A stretch of DNA of 64,000 nucleotides from Neobacillus niacini (GTDB lineage: Bacteria > Bacillota > Bacilli > Bacillales > Cytobacillaceae). Below are positions 7,622-18,860 of this stretch, piece by piece. How positions within the stretch are numbered: the first letter of the stretch is position 1; each line of letters starts with the position of its first letter. The stretch covers positions 2,364,001-2,428,000 of the forward strand of contig NZ_JAUSZN010000001.1 of the NCBI RefSeq assembly GCF_030817595.1, read 5' to 3'. The notes under the pieces are model-generated. The model had not been told where the DNA came from, ran no database searches, and saw nothing but the letters and a program-made list of their open reading frames with translations. The translations under genes were made by a program, and so were the position numbers.

Positions 7622-9897
7622 CTATTTTTCCTTTTTATATTTTTTGGTTCTTTCATCCTGAATTATCCCAGCCCAATTTAAGCCAAAAGCAAAGTCATAA
7701 ACACTTCCTTCAGAATCTCTATGACATTCCATGTCGTGCGCAACATCTTCGAATTGCTCTTCAACTGTTTTCATGCTCGCAGGCATTTGCATTGGCAGAA
7801 GACCTGCAGGTTCAACTTTCCCTGTCAGGATGTCAAATACAGCTTGATCCTGTACGCCAAAATTCGCAATAATGGCATCGACACTCTCTTCGAATTCTTC
7901 CACAACCGTTGGGTTTGATAGCAGAAGTGAAACAATAACTGGTTTCCCTTTCAATATGTCAACAGTCTCTAATACAGAATCTAGATCCGTTGTATTATTC
8001 GGGGTAACCGTTTTTCCTTTATAGGTACGATTTAACACATCTCCCGGGCGTGCGTCACCGGCAAGACTTTCATCACGTGCGTCAATCGCGGTATATGTTT
8101 TATACTGGAGGCTGATTGGTACATATCCATTTCCTCCATCCTTTATATCATCATGACTATAACCTGTCCCTGAATTCGGAGATGAAATAAAGACCAGACC
8201 AAAATCCGCGTCTTCAGGATTTTCGGTTATCTGAAAATATTTCTTAGCTATATCGATATTGACTGGATATTCAAATTTCTCAGGTGTTGGAAATCCAAAC
8301 CAATCTTTACCTGCCGGCGTATATCTTTTAGGGATGTATACGACGCTTTCCTTTCTTAGCGGCAGGACGTCATTCTTGTTTTTCAACATGACGATCGACT
8401 TCAACTGCGCTTCATAGCCTGCCTGCATATACTCTGGCTTGCCAACTTCTTGAACACTTTCCGTTGCATTTAGATAAGGATTTTCAAAAAGGCCGAGGCG
8501 AAAGATATTTTTTAATAATCGAACCGCAGATTCTTCAAAGCGCTTCCTCATGAATGCTTCACCGTGCTCAGCAACACCCATTTGGTATGCTTCAAGGATT
8601 GGTCCGGCTTCATTATTTCCGCCGAATTGGTCAACCCCAGCCATAATTAGTTTATAATGCCGTTCTGGAACAGTCAGTTTTTCTACACCCCAAGGCTTTC
8701 CTCCGACAAATGTATCAATATTTACCGGTTCATCGGCCGTTATACCCCAATCTGTACATACAACACCGTCATAACCATATTTATTCCGAAGCAAATCATG
8801 AATAATATATTTATTGTAAGAATTTCCGACATTTTCTCCATTTACCTGATCTTGATCAACCGATATCGTATAATAGGGCATCACTGCAGAAGCCATTTCC
8901 GTTTTACCAGATAAGTTAAAGGCGCCTTTTGTAAAGGGTAGTAAATGCTCTTCAAAGTTTCCGCCTGGATAAACGGCAAATTTTCCATATCCATAATGCG
9001 CATCCCTTCCAGCTTACCGGAGCCGCCTCCCGGCCAATGTTTTACCATTGCATTTACGCTATCATAGCCCCAGCCCCCTGCAATTTCTTTTTCATCTGCA
9101 GAATTCTGAAAACCTTCGACATAAGCTTGGGCCATATCAGCAGACAGCTGTGAATCCTCACCGAAAGATCCATTGAATCGGAACCAGCGTGGATCTGTTG
9201 CTATATCGATTTGCGGCGAAAGTGCAGTAGTTATCCCTAATGCCCGGTATTCCTTTGAGGCAATTTCCGCAAATTCAGCTGTAATATTCGGATCAAATGT
9301 AGCCGCAAGTCCAAGCGGTTCAGGCCACATGGAAATTGTACCGCCAGCTCCAGCATTAAACTCTGTACTTGAATCCGAACCATGACGCGGATCCGAGCTG
9401 TTGTTTGCAGGGATCCCAAGCCCCATACCTTCTGCACAAGCTTGAATATTGTTATTCCAGCGTGCCGCCGTTTCTGGACTTTCAACAGTCGTAATGAGAA
9501 TATGCCTTAAATCATCGTTTGAAAGAAAATCAATTTGTTCATCCGTTAAATCCCAGGGATTTGCACCGCTCTCTTCGTAGGACTTACCATTATATTTACC
9601 GGGAAACCAGCCTTTACTTCCTGCAGGAACTGCTTGATGTCTGCTGTATAACATGAGTCCTGCTATTTGCTCGATTGTCATTTTCGAAGCCAGGTCTTTT
9701 GCTCTTTCCTCCGGAGAGAACCTCCAGTCTTCATACTTATCTATTTTTCCATCTTTGTTAAGATCTTTAAAGTAGAAGCCATCTTTTTCGATAATGGTCA
9801 CACCTGATGTTTCAGAATATCCTAACACAGGCCCCCCGTTGTTAGTTACATATTTAATCTGCCCTTCAGTTGTGATGGTTGTTTTACTATCTTCCAT
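7622..9897 (-). pseudogene. GH3 glycoside hydrolase, split by a 1-base frameshift
   Basis: Two frames join into one GH3 enzyme of about 758 residues. The first part (9897 to about 9016) has an EF-hand-like DLNKDGKIDKYED, SDPRHG, and PQIDIATDPRWFR. Near 9011-9016, in the usual GSGEGGRDAHYG motif, one base is missing, so the frame shifts from GSGKLEG to GRDAHYGYGKFAVYPG. The second part carries the nucleophile in YDGVVCTDWG. The total length, 2276 nt, is one base short of a whole number of codons. GH3 enzymes of this type are exo-acting beta-glycosidases. As written the product stops after about 338 residues; a sequencing error cannot be excluded. Confidence 0.85.
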
Positions 9898-9923
9898 TAT
9901 TAAACCTCCCTTTACTTTTACAC

Positions 9924-12449
9924 TTAACCAATGAATTCGAAAGCCGCCTCCTTCACTTCTTTCGAATTAGTACCTATATATACTTTAAACTCCCCTTCTT
10001 CAGCTTTATAGCTCGTCCCTGTGGTGTAATACATCAAATCCTCTTCGGTAATGGAAAACGTAATTTTCTCTGATTCGCCAGGTTTCAAATATATCTTTTT
10101 AAAGCCTTTTAATTCTTTAACCGGTCGTACAACACTTCCATAAAGGTCCTGTAAATAAAGCTGTACAACTTCCTCACCAGACATACTTCCAATATTAGTT
10201 ACAGTAACACTTGCTTGAATGGCATCATCTTTTCTCATGGTGCTCTGATTCAATTCAATTTCAGAATAAGTAAAAGTGGTATAGCTTAAACCATACCCAA
10301 ATGGATAAAGAGGATGGTTTGGTCCGTCTAAATATTTGGAGATGAATTTTTCCTGTTGATTTTTTACTGTTAATGGCCTGCCGGTATTGAAATGATTATA
10401 GTAAACTGGAACTTGACCTGTTTTGTATGGGAAGCTCATGGTCAATTTTCCTGCCGGATTATACTCCCCAAACAATACATCGGCGATGGCATGTCCTGCC
10501 TCAGAGCCTAAAAACCATGTTTCAACGATGGCATTCATATGACTCTCAAACCATTCCAGAACCAGCGGACGTCCATTAGTCAGTACAAGCACAGTAGGCT
10601 TACCCAATTTACTAACTTCTTCAGCCAGTCTTTTTTGGACTTCAGGAAGTTCAATTTCCATTCTTGAAGCAGCCTCCCCGGACATACTGCTAGATTCTCC
10701 AAGAGCAAGAATAATTGTATCTGCTGCTTTGGCTTGACGAAGGGCTTCCTCGAGTCCACCCTCGATCTCACAATCTGCCATACAGCCCTCAGTAAATAAT
10801 AGATTCTCTTTCTTTAAGGATTTTTCCGATAAACCCTCCATTAAAGTTACCGTTTTATCGCCATATTTTGAAAATTGCCATGGGCCCAAAAGATCCTTGC
10901 TGTTGGCGAACGGACCGATAACAGCAATTTTCCCATGGTCCTTTTGCAAAGGGAGGACACCATTATTTTTAAGTAGGACAATTGACTTTTTTGCCAGTTC
11001 CCTGCTTTCCTGTAAATGCTCAGCAGAGAAATGATACTCACTCTCCAACTCTGGTCTCACATAGCGAAAAGGATCATCCATAATGCCAATCTTAAACTTA
11101 TAGGTGAGAATCCTTCTTACAGCCTCATCCAATTGATCTTCCTTTACGGTTCCTTCTTCAACCAAGCCAGGTAAATGTTTTAAATAAGCAGTGGTAACCA
11201 TTTCAATATCCATTGTGGCATCAACGGCCATTTTTGCTGCTTCTTTATTGTCCCGTGCTGCTCCATGAATCACAATTTCCTCGATGGAACCATAATCGGA
11301 AATGATCATGCCATCAAAGCCAAGTTCTTCACGCAACAAATCTTTTAATAATGTTCTATTTCCCGCTAACGGAACTCCTTGATAAATGTTGAATGCATTC
11401 ATAACAGAACCGGCACCAGCCTCAAGTCCCGCTTTAAAAGGCGGCAGATAAACATTTCTTAATGTCCCCTCAGAAATATCAACGGTATTATAGTCCCGCC
11501 CGCCTTCTGCTGCACCATAGGCAATGAAGTGCTTTAAACAGGCGATGATTGTTTCCTCGTGAAAAAGGCTGTCGCCTTGAAACCCTTCCACCTGTGCCCT
11601 TGCAATTAAGGATCCTAAGTACGGATCTTCGCCCGCACCTTCCACTGCCCTGCCCCATCGTGCATCTCGTGTAATATCCACCATTGGACCATGATTGTAT
11701 GTAATACCTGATACAGCTGCCTCTTTCGCAGAAACAGCACAAGCACGTTTAATGGCCTCTATATCCCAGCTCGAAGACCAGGCCAGTGGCACAGGGAAAA
11801 TCGTTTGATGTCCATGGATAATATCTGCGTTGAATAAAAGCGGAATTTCCAGTGGTGATTGTTCAACGGCAACTTTTTGCAATTCAAAAACTCTATTAAT
11901 ATCAAAAGCACCTAATATAGAACCTGCCTTTCCCTCGGCAACTAATTTCTCAGGCAGATCTGATTCAACATCCCCGCCAAACGAAAAATTCGAAGCCTGA
12001 CATTGGCTCATCTGCCCAACTTTATCCTGGATGGTCATTTTTCCAAGAAGCCTTTCTACTTCGTCCCGGATTTCTTCCTCTGTTCTTTCTTTAATCGGAT
12101 CCTGTTTTCGGTATTTTTCTACTTCTTTTAACAGTGCATCGGATAAAGAAACACCCTCGCCTCTTTGCCCCTCAATTTTAAGCTCGCCAAAAGGATGAAG
12201 AGTTAAAGAACCTGTAAACCTTTCTTCCGCAAACATAAGGTTAATCTCTGCTTTATTTTCTGATAATAAGGTAAATCGCCCTGATGCCTGCAGCCGATTT
12301 CCTTCTACTGTTACTGCATCGAAAATAATATTCATAGGAATAGGTTCAGTTTTAACTAGTAAACTATATGTCTCATTTTTTTCAATGTTAAAAACAACCT
12401 TCATTTTAGCTAGTGGAGTTTCTACTATCGTGTTCCAAATTCCAAGCAT
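9924..12449 (-). CDS. GH3 beta-glycosidase (BglX-like) with an N-terminal extension
   Basis: The 841-residue protein starts at ATG 12449 behind GGGAG. Residues 1-120 form a beta-rich extension not typical of BglX. The GH3 (alpha/beta)8 domain follows, with NADIIHGHQTIFP, ARWGRAVEGAGEDPYL and KHFIAYGAAEGGRDYN. The nucleophile Asp lies in DGMIISDYGS at about residue 380. An alpha/beta sandwich and a C-terminal fibronectin-III-like domain (VVQLYLQD, VRPVKELKGF) complete it. No signal peptide is seen, so it probably cleaves imported beta-linked oligosaccharides. It sits 26 bp upstream of the frameshifted GH3 gene in the same operon. Confidence 0.9.
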   Translation of the reverse strand: MLGIWNTIVETPLAKMKVVFNIEKNETYSLLVKTEPIPMNIIFDAVTVEGNRLQASGRFTLLSENKAEINLMFAEERFTGSLTLHPFGELKIEGQRGEGVSLSDALLKEVEKYRKQDPIKERTEEEIRDEVERLLGKMTIQDKVGQMSQCQASNFSFGGDVESDLPEKLVAEGKAGSILGAFDINRVFELQKVAVEQSPLEIPLLFNADIIHGHQTIFPVPLAWSSSWDIEAIKRACAVSAKEAAVSGITYNHGPMVDITRDARWGRAVEGAGEDPYLGSLIARAQVEGFQGDSLFHEETIIACLKHFIAYGAAEGGRDYNTVDISEGTLRNVYLPPFKAGLEAGAGSVMNAFNIYQGVPLAGNRTLLKDLLREELGFDGMIISDYGSIEEIVIHGAARDNKEAAKMAVDATMDIEMVTTAYLKHLPGLVEEGTVKEDQLDEAVRRILTYKFKIGIMDDPFRYVRPELESEYHFSAEHLQESRELAKKSIVLLKNNGVLPLQKDHGKIAVIGPFANSKDLLGPWQFSKYGDKTVTLMEGLSEKSLKKENLLFTEGCMADCEIEGGLEEALRQAKAADTIILALGESSSMSGEAASRMEIELPEVQKRLAEEVSKLGKPTVLVLTNGRPLVLEWFESHMNAIVETWFLGSEAGHAIADVLFGEYNPAGKLTMSFPYKTGQVPVYYNHFNTGRPLTVKNQQEKFISKYLDGPNHPLYPFGYGLSYTTFTYSEIELNQSTMRKDDAIQASVTVTNIGSMSGEEVVQLYLQDLYGSVVRPVKELKGFKKIYLKPGESEKITFSITEEDLMYYTTGTSYKAEEGEFKVYIGTNSKEVKEAAFEFIG

Positions 12450-12491
12450 GCTCCGTTTCTCCCTTCAGGTTCTTGTAATTTCCGTTCTCGA

Positions 12492-12686
12492 TTAAACCCT
12501 TGTCATCCTGACTGCCATGTATTGTCTGCACGGAAGCTCAATGCGGAAGGTGCCTTCATAGATTCCATCAAATTTTTCTATGGTCATATTCCAGATGGAG
12601 ATTATCTCCATTTCAAACTTTTTCCCCTGTTTCATCCGGTATTCCTGCTGCAGGTGCATCCCATGGCATATATAAAGGGTTCACAG
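12492..12686 (-). pseudogene. C-terminal remnant of a DUF5605-type glycoside hydrolase
   Basis: On the minus strand NPLYMPWDAPAAGIP is followed, after a deletion and frame change, by EYRMKQGKKFEMEII and YEGTFRIELPCRQYMAVRMT, ending at a TAA (12492-12494). This matches the C-terminus of the intact enzyme at 4782-6530 (WDAPSAGIP, EYRMKPGTQY, YEGNFRIELPGKQFMAVRMT). It is the end of a paralogue lost by deletion between the esterase at 12695 and the GH3 gene. Confidence 0.78.
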
Positions 12687-12694
12687 TTTCTCTT

Positions 12695-13813
12695 CTATAA
12701 TGTCTTCATTGCATTGGCGATTTCGATACATAGATCTTCGGCTTGGGCAACATGTCCTAATTTATCGATAAATGCATGGGTCATACCCTTATAACGAAAA
12801 CAAGTTGTTTCTACTCCAGCTTCCATTAGCTGCTTTGCATAACATTCTGTCTGAACACGTAACCCATCATACTCAGCCCCTGCTAAAACAGTCTTAGGAA
12901 GCCCACCATGGGATAATGCCAGAGCAGGACTAACATACGGATGTAATTTATCCTCCTTTTTTGACACATAGGCGCCGGCAAACGGATTTTCTTCTTCATC
13001 TTTAGCTGGTCTTCCAAGTGTAAGGAAATTTTTAATGATATCATTTTGTTCCTCAGAAATTTCAAAGAAAATCTCACTCCACTCATATCCATCCAAGTGT
13101 GCATCAGACATGATGACACAAGGATAAATCAACACCTGCATTGCAATTTTGGGTGTTCCTTCATCTCTGGCTTTTAGACTGACTGCTGCGGCATAGTTTC
13201 CGCCGGCACTGTCTCCTCCAACACATATTTTTTCAGGATCAATACCATACGCTTCTGCATGATCGTAAACATGCTTTACGGCATAAAAGTTATCATTTAA
13301 GCCATTGGGATAAGGCTTTTCTGGTGCCAAGGAATAGTCGACATTGAAAACTACTGCGTCCGCAAGCTCAGCGATTAATTTACAGAAATTTTCTACTGTA
13401 TAGACGCTGCCTCCAATCCAGCCGCCGCCATGAAAGAATACTAGAGCCGGCCGTTTCGTATTTTGTTGAGACTTTCTTGGATAGTAGCGCCACAGCCCAA
13501 CCGTATTTCCACTGCTAGTAATCTCTTCATATTTTGTATGAATTTCTACTGTATTCAGATTATAATTTGGGAACCCCATAGCATCCCTTATGATTGGTAG
13601 TAATATTTCCAATGGCGGTGGAGCAGCCGGCTCCTCACCGCCCAAATTTCCAGCCCAATGATTTTCTTCCATAAGACTTAATTCCATCAGGTCTAAATAT
13701 CCTGGTCTGTCTTCACCTGGACTTGGCTTTAGAATAATTTTGACTCCGTTGTTTTCAATAATCGATGTGTCCTTTTGCAACTTGTCAATTGCACTAGAAT
13801 CGTACTTTCGCAT
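12695..13813 (-). CDS. HSL-family alpha/beta hydrolase (acetyl-esterase type)
   Basis: The 372-residue protein has the hormone-sensitive-lipase signature: oxyanion motif FHGGGW, nucleophile motif GGDSAGGNYA (Ser about residue 204), the acid in AGAEYDGLR and the base in MTHAFI near the C-terminus. It starts at ATG 13813 with AAAGGAGG. It lies behind a promoter carrying a CGACTT direct repeat and a cre site, so it is the first gene of an operon running through the two GH3 genes. A role in deacetylating imported glycans is inferred from context. Confidence 0.85.
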   Translation of the reverse strand: MRKYDSSAIDKLQKDTSIIENNGVKIILKPSPGEDRPGYLDLMELSLMEENHWAGNLGGEEPAAPPPLEILLPIIRDAMGFPNYNLNTVEIHTKYEEITSSGNTVGLWRYYPRKSQQNTKRPALVFFHGGGWIGGSVYTVENFCKLIAELADAVVFNVDYSLAPEKPYPNGLNDNFYAVKHVYDHAEAYGIDPEKICVGGDSAGGNYAAAVSLKARDEGTPKIAMQVLIYPCVIMSDAHLDGYEWSEIFFEISEEQNDIIKNFLTLGRPAKDEEENPFAGAYVSKKEDKLHPYVSPALALSHGGLPKTVLAGAEYDGLRVQTECYAKQLMEAGVETTCFRYKGMTHAFIDKLGHVAQAEDLCIEIANAMKTL

Positions 13814-13844
13814 AGTAAATACCTCCTTTAAGCTCCTTAGAATT

Positions 13845-13858
13845 TGAAAGCGCTATCA
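13845..13858 (-). promoter_or_regulatory. Catabolite-responsive element (cre)
   Basis: TGAAAGCGCTATCA matches the Bacillus CcpA consensus TGWNANCGNTNNCA in full. It lies between the -10 box (13889-13894) and the esterase start, about 25-40 bp after the inferred start of transcription, a position where CcpA represses. Confidence 0.85.
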
Positions 13859-13888
13859 AATTCTATTTATTTAGACTTCTATTTTTTA

Positions 13889-13955
13889 AGTATAATAGGC
13901 AGATAAAAATGGGACTTACTAAAAAAACGACTTTTTATTTTAACTATTCCGTCTT
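13889..13955 (-). promoter_or_regulatory. Promoter with CGACTT/CGTCTT direct repeat
   Basis: On the minus strand AAGACG (13950-13955) and AAGTCG (13928-13933) lie 22 bp apart. They are followed by a TAGTAAGT stretch in the -35 region and TATACT at 13889-13894. The same layout with the same spacing occurs at 28466-28531. A poor -35 with direct repeats upstream fits an AraC-type activator, most likely the YesN-like regulator encoded at 28523-30133. Confidence 0.65.
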
Positions 13956-13980
13956 TTAAAAAAATGCAAAAGTGTTAACC

Positions 13981-14027
13981 AAAAAAAATCTGACTCAAAA
14001 GAGTCGTTATTCACCCTTTTGAGTCAG
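13981..14027 (-). terminator. Rho-independent terminator of the 14-24 kb operon
   Basis: CTGACTCAAAAG and CTTTTGAGTCAG form a 12-bp stem, followed on the minus strand by a run of eight T. It lies just after the stop of the GH3 gene at 14035 and separates that operon from the esterase promoter. Confidence 0.88.
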
Positions 14028-14034
14028 CACCTTG

Positions 14035-16320
14035 TTATACTGCTTGACAATTATATTCATTTAATATTTGAATCATATCTGTCAGCATTTCTTCTGTAAA
14101 GGCACCCATGCTGAAATTCAGCATAGCCCGAAGCGGCATATATCGCATCATCGCCTCCATCATTTCAGCTGCATCCCCTTCGTTAGCACCTAAATCCGGG
14201 AATGGATTGTGTTTAGCCAAGAGTTCCTTCGCCAAAGGAGCTAAAACGGGGTCAGCAAGCAAATCACCCAAAAGTGTATTTCGGTGAACAGGCTTTTTAA
14301 TGTAAACCATTGATTGCACCATAATGCTGTCTTTAAGGGCAATCTCTTGAGATGATTTTCCTACCAGAATTTCAAACTCACCTGTTTCCACATGCCAGTC
14401 TTTCAAATCAACATTGTAATAAGCAAATGCACGCTTATTTAAAGTAAATGTAACTGTTTTTTCCTCACCTGGCTGCAAGTCCATTTTTTCAAAGCCTTTC
14501 AGCTCTTTTTCAGGTCTGTTCACTGTGCTCTCCACATCTTTTACATAAAGCTGAACGATTTCTTTTCCAGCTCGATCACCTGTGTTTTTAACATTTACAC
14601 TGACTTTCACCGTATCAGTATCTTGAATCTCTTTTTGGCTGATGGAAAGATTGCTATATTCAAAGGTTGTATAGCTTAGCCCATATCCGAATGGGAACAG
14701 CGGTTCAACTTTTTTTGTATCGTAGTAACGATAACCGACAAAAATACCTTCCTTATATTCCACTTTGTCTCCTTCTCCAGGGAAGTTTAGGAATGAAGGG
14801 TTATCGCTTAATTGTCTAGGGAATGTTTCCGCCAATTTTCCACTTGGATTTGCATCACCAAATAATAAATCAGCGATAGCACCGCCAAGTGCCTGCCCGC
14901 CTAAATAAGCTTCAAGCACCCCTTTTACATTACCCAGCCATGGCATTTCAATTGGAGAGCCGTTGCTTAACACGACAACGATGTTGCGGTTCACTTCCGC
15001 TGCTGCCTCCACTAACTGACGGTGGTTTGCCGGCATACGCAAATGTTCACGGTCGTAGCCTTCGGATTCGTAACGGTCTGGAAGTCCGACAAAAAGAACA
15101 ACCGTATCAGCTTGCGCCGCCACTTCTTTTGCTTCTGCAATAAGCGTACCATCAATCTCGTCTGAATCAAGTCTGTAACCTTGAGCATATAAAACATTCG
15201 ATTGCTTGCCTGCTGATTTTTCAATTTCTTCGACAATGTTTTCCAACTTAGTCGGTTTGACATGAGAACTTCCGCCGCCTTGATATCTTGGTTTCTTTGC
15301 AAATTCACCAATTACTGCGATCGTACCTTGCTTTTTCAACGGAAGAACATTGTCTTCATTTTTTAATAACACCATACTTTCTCTAGCCATCTCTCTGGCC
15401 AGCTGGTGATGTTCATCTTTGTTATAAACAGCATTTTCTGTTTTATGATCAACGCTCATAAAAATAACTCGTAACAATCTTTCTAAAGCTTTATCCAATT
15501 TTTCTTCAGATAGTTTACCGTTTCTTACAGCGTTGACAATTTTTTGGTCGCCGCTGCCGTTACTTGATGGCATTTCAAGTTCCAACCCGGCTGAGAGTCC
15601 GTCTGCACGTTCATTCACTGCACCCCAATCGGAAACAACAAATCCTTCAAATCCCCACTCATCTTTTAAAATATCATTTAACAAATATTCATTTTCAGAA
15701 GCGTATTCCCCATTCACTTTGTTGTAGGCGCACATAACCGTCCATGGCTGGGATTGTTTGACTACACCTTCAAAGCTCGCCAAATAAATTTCGCGCAATG
15801 TTCTTTCATCCACCACAGCATCTGTTGACATTCTGCGGTGCTCCTGGTTATTGGCAGCAAAATGTTTTAGAGACGTACCGACTCCCTGACTTTGAACACC
15901 TTTGACATGGTTGGCTGCCATTTCAGATGCCAAATAAGGATCTTCGGAAAAATACTCAAAGTTTCTTCCACAAAGAGGCGATCGTTTAATATTCACCCCA
16001 GGTCCAAGCAACACCGCTACATCTTCTGCCTGGCATTCTTCCCCAAGTGCAACCCCCACTTTTTGAATCAGATCGCGATTCCAGGAGCTAGCCATTCCAG
16101 CAGCGGATGGAAAGCAAGTGGACGGTACACTGTTATAAATCCCCAAATGGTCTGCCCCCTGCGCCTGTTTACGAAGACCATGTGGACCGTCTGTGACCAT
16201 AATGGATGGAATCCCCAATCGTTCAATCCCTTTTAAATGCCAGAAATCCAATCCAGAACATAGGCTTGCTTTTTCCTCTAATGTCATTTGGGAAATAATT
16301 TGTTTGATATCTCGTTTCAT
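14035..16320 (-). CDS. GH3 beta-glucosidase with extra C-terminal helical module
   Basis: The 761-residue protein starts at ATG 16320 after GGAGGG. It has [17 protein letters not shown] and [11 protein letters not shown] at the N-terminus, [13 protein letters not shown], and the nucleophile Asp in [13 protein letters not shown] at about residue 230. The C-terminal sandwich (GGSSHVKPT) and fibronectin-III-like domain ([14 protein letters not shown]) are as in thermostable beta-glucosidase B. The last 85 residues ([20 protein letters not shown] onward) are an added helical segment related to those in the GH78 enzyme and the DUF5060 hydrolase here. It is cytosolic and lies 26 bp after GH30. Confidence 0.9.
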   Translation of the reverse strand: MKRDIKQIISQMTLEEKASLCSGLDFWHLKGIERLGIPSIMVTDGPHGLRKQAQGADHLGIYNSVPSTCFPSAAGMASSWNRDLIQKVGVALGEECQAEDVAVLLGPGVNIKRSPLCGRNFEYFSEDPYLASEMAANHVKGVQSQGVGTSLKHFAANNQEHRRMSTDAVVDERTLREIYLASFEGVVKQSQPWTVMCAYNKVNGEYASENEYLLNDILKDEWGFEGFVVSDWGAVNERADGLSAGLELEMPSSNGSGDQKIVNAVRNGKLSEEKLDKALERLLRVIFMSVDHKTENAVYNKDEHHQLAREMARESMVLLKNEDNVLPLKKQGTIAVIGEFAKKPRYQGGGSSHVKPTKLENIVEEIEKSAGKQSNVLYAQGYRLDSDEIDGTLIAEAKEVAAQADTVVLFVGLPDRYESEGYDREHLRMPANHRQLVEAAAEVNRNIVVVLSNGSPIEMPWLGNVKGVLEAYLGGQALGGAIADLLFGDANPSGKLAETFPRQLSDNPSFLNFPGEGDKVEYKEGIFVGYRYYDTKKVEPLFPFGYGLSYTTFEYSNLSISQKEIQDTDTVKVSVNVKNTGDRAGKEIVQLYVKDVESTVNRPEKELKGFEKMDLQPGEEKTVTFTLNKRAFAYYNVDLKDWHVETGEFEILVGKSSQEIALKDSIMVQSMVYIKKPVHRNTLLGDLLADPVLAPLAKELLAKHNPFPDLGANEGDAAEMMEAMMRYMPLRAMLNFSMGAFTEEMLTDMIQILNEYNCQAV

Positions 16321-16346
16321 TATGAACCCTCCAACTATAAAAATGT

Positions 16347-17687
16347 TTAGTTTTTTAACACAATCGTATTAAACGATTCAGGTTTCAAATCAAATTGATA
16401 GGCTTTCCCTTGAAATTCAAATACTAATTCCCGTTGTCTTTTTAATGGATTATTTACAATTATTACAGTGGATGCATCAGGATTTTGGAAAGCAAGTACA
16501 TGTGCAGTTAAATGTCCTTTTGTTTCTAGTCGAACTGCTCCATTCTTAACAAAATGAGAATGGTGTTTTACCACATAGAATTCAGGATTGTATGTAAAGC
16601 TTTTTGTTTCAGGATCCACCGTTATCATCGAATTCTGTTCCCAGCCCCAAGTACTTCGTCCTTTGGGCTCTAATACAGCATTCCAATAAACATACCCATT
16701 GGCTCCATTGACAAAATAATGTCTGAACAGGTTGTTGACGTATTGAGCATATTCCCAAGTGTTCTTGCCATTTCCACATTCATTTTCAGTTTGCAAATAG
16801 CGTAACTCGGGGTAGCTCTCAGCTGTTCGCTGGATGGCATGTTTTCCTGCCCATTGATAACCAACACCACTGATATACTTATAGGCTTCAGGGTCACTGA
16901 GTACAAGGCCGGCATACACATCATAATCAGATGTGGTGTCTGTCATCAGCTCCTGCCATGGTTCTGGAGCATTAATTGTGCCCAGCCAGATTTCTGTTTC
17001 TACATTGTGTTTTTCAAAGGCTGGTCCAAGATAGTCCCGGATAAATTCTTGTAATTGTTCCCCAGTCCACTTACAAGAAGGAAATTTTTGGTCTGCATTC
17101 ACTTCGTTTTGAACATGGATTTGGTTAATTTTGATTCCTTCTTTTTCATAATCCTGTATAAACTTAACAAGATAAAGCGCATAAGCCGCAAGGACCTTCT
17201 TCTCCCATCGAAGAGTTCCATAATTATATGCCTTCGGAAACTTCAGCCAGGCAGGCGGACTCCAAGGTGAAGCGAAAAACTTCATATCAGGATTTCTTTT
17301 AAGAGCCTCCCTAATGTAGGGGATCAGGTATTTATGGTCCCTTTCAATAGAAAAGTGTTCCATTTCATAGTCTTCATCGGTTTCATTATGACTGTACCAT
17401 TGAAGGGCATAATCACTAGCTCCTATTGGCAAACGGCAGAGAGTAAATTGGCAGTCACCATCTGTTGCAAATAAAGAATCCAGCACCGTTTTACGATCTT
17501 CTTCAGATAAATGATCAATCGCAAACATACCGAGTTCATTAAAACAGCTGCCGAAACCTTCAACTAATCGGCCTTTATTATTTTTTATAATCAAATTGCT
17601 TTGTTTGTCTGTACTTTTAACCGGTCCATTTGTCTGCCAATAGTTATCTCGTGTTGATTGGATCCATAACACATCTTTCTCGGCCAT
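16347..17687 (-). CDS. GH30 glycoside hydrolase
   Basis: The preferred start is ATG 17687 ([10 protein letters not shown]) behind AAAGGAATGG; an in-frame start at 17705 is also possible. Typical GH30 elements are [33 protein letters not shown], the acid/base Glu in HVQNEVNAD (about residue 195) and the nucleophile Glu in [10 protein letters not shown] (about residue 300), then a C-terminal beta-sandwich. GH30 members include beta-glucosidases, beta-1,6-glucanases and xylanases; subfamily cannot be set here. No signal peptide is present. Confidence 0.88.
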   Translation of the reverse strand: MAEKDVLWIQSTRDNYWQTNGPVKSTDKQSNLIIKNNKGRLVEGFGSCFNELGMFAIDHLSEEDRKTVLDSLFATDGDCQFTLCRLPIGASDYALQWYSHNETDEDYEMEHFSIERDHKYLIPYIREALKRNPDMKFFASPWSPPAWLKFPKAYNYGTLRWEKKVLAAYALYLVKFIQDYEKEGIKINQIHVQNEVNADQKFPSCKWTGEQLQEFIRDYLGPAFEKHNVETEIWLGTINAPEPWQELMTDTTSDYDVYAGLVLSDPEAYKYISGVGYQWAGKHAIQRTAESYPELRYLQTENECGNGKNTWEYAQYVNNLFRHYFVNGANGYVYWNAVLEPKGRSTWGWEQNSMITVDPETKSFTYNPEFYVVKHHSHFVKNGAVRLETKGHLTAHVLAFQNPDASTVIIVNNPLKRQRELVFEFQGKAYQFDLKPESFNTIVLKN

Positions 17688-17748
17688 AAGTTCCATTCCT
17701 TTCATTGCTCGTTTCTCACGTCATTTATCAATTGATAAATGACAAGGT

Positions 17749-18846
17749 TTAAAACTCAATTGTTTTCCCTGTTTTTGCTGATTCATATATGGCTTCTAAT
17801 ATTTGTGTAACGACTAACGCTTGCTCTGGTTTTACAAGTGGTTCTGTGTCATTGATAATGCATTCCAGCCATTGTCTTGCTTCTTTTACACCAGGTTCTT
17901 CTGCACCTGCATCAAAGTAAGCAATTCCACCCCCAGTTGCAGGTTTCGTTTCAACCAACTTTCCGTATTTTGTACTGTTGAAAACTAACTCACTTGTAGG
18001 TGAACCAGGCATTGCCTTCATTTCTGCACCGCCTTCTGTACCACACAAAGTTGTCATTGCTTCACGGACATCCGTTGTATTTAAGGCCCAAGAACATTCA
18101 AGAATGATCGTGGCCCCATTTTGCATTTTAATAAATCCAAAAGCAGAATCTTCTACTTCAAACGTTTCTGGGTTCCATGGACCGAACATGTTCCCTTCAT
18201 ATTTATCTGCAAGCTTATAAAAGACAGAACCGGTTACCGATTGTGGTTTGTAATTATCCATACACCATAGCGTTAAATCTAATGCATGTGTGCCAATGTC
18301 AATTAAAGGACCGCCACCCTGTTGTTCAACATCAAGGAATACCCCCCATGTTGGAACAGCACGTCTTCGAATAGCATGCGCCTTTGCAAGATAAACATCA
18401 CCGAATTCCCCCGCTCTTGAAGCTTTATACAATACTTCAGAATCATCACGGAAACGGTTTTGATAGCCTATTGTCAACTTCTTGCCTGTGCGTTTTGCTG
18501 CATCAATCATCTCCTGTGCTTCCTTGGAATTAATCGCCATTGGCTTTTCACACATTACATGTTTGCCTGCTTCTAATGCATCCACTGTTATAAAGGAATG
18601 CTGCAGATTAGGAGTTAGAACATGAACAACGTCAATGGACTCATCCTGTAATAATTCCTTATAATCGATATACACTTTTGCCTCATTTGTGCCAAATTGG
18701 TCCGCAGCCATAATAGCTCTTTCCTCCACTACATCACAAAATGCAACCATTTCTGCCAAATGACTAAGCTTTGCCAATGATGGTATATGCTTTTGATTGG
18801 CAATTCCTCCACAACCAATAATTCCAACTTTTAACTTTGCTGCCAT
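17749..18846 (-). CDS. Gfo/Idh/MocA-family NAD(P)-dependent sugar oxidoreductase
   Basis: The likely start is ATG 18846 (MAAKLKVGIIGCGG) with AGGAG upstream; a GTG at 18858 is in frame. It shows the Rossmann motif GIIGCGGIAN, the EKP motif in MCEKPMAIN and GGGPLIDIGTHALDL, with the conserved His of the sugar-binding domain. It sits 2-14 bp after a TIM-barrel isomerase. Such pairs oxidise and rearrange sugars, including 3-keto-glycoside chemistry. The substrate is unknown. A related pair is present at 61562-63506. Confidence 0.9.
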   Translation of the reverse strand: MAAKLKVGIIGCGGIANQKHIPSLAKLSHLAEMVAFCDVVEERAIMAADQFGTNEAKVYIDYKELLQDESIDVVHVLTPNLQHSFITVDALEAGKHVMCEKPMAINSKEAQEMIDAAKRTGKKLTIGYQNRFRDDSEVLYKASRAGEFGDVYLAKAHAIRRRAVPTWGVFLDVEQQGGGPLIDIGTHALDLTLWCMDNYKPQSVTGSVFYKLADKYEGNMFGPWNPETFEVEDSAFGFIKMQNGATIILECSWALNTTDVREAMTTLCGTEGGAEMKAMPGSPTSELVFNSTKYGKLVETKPATGGGIAYFDAGAEEPGVKEARQWLECIINDTEPLVKPEQALVVTQILEAIYESAKTGKTIEF

Positions 18847-18860
18847 ACGAAATACCACTC

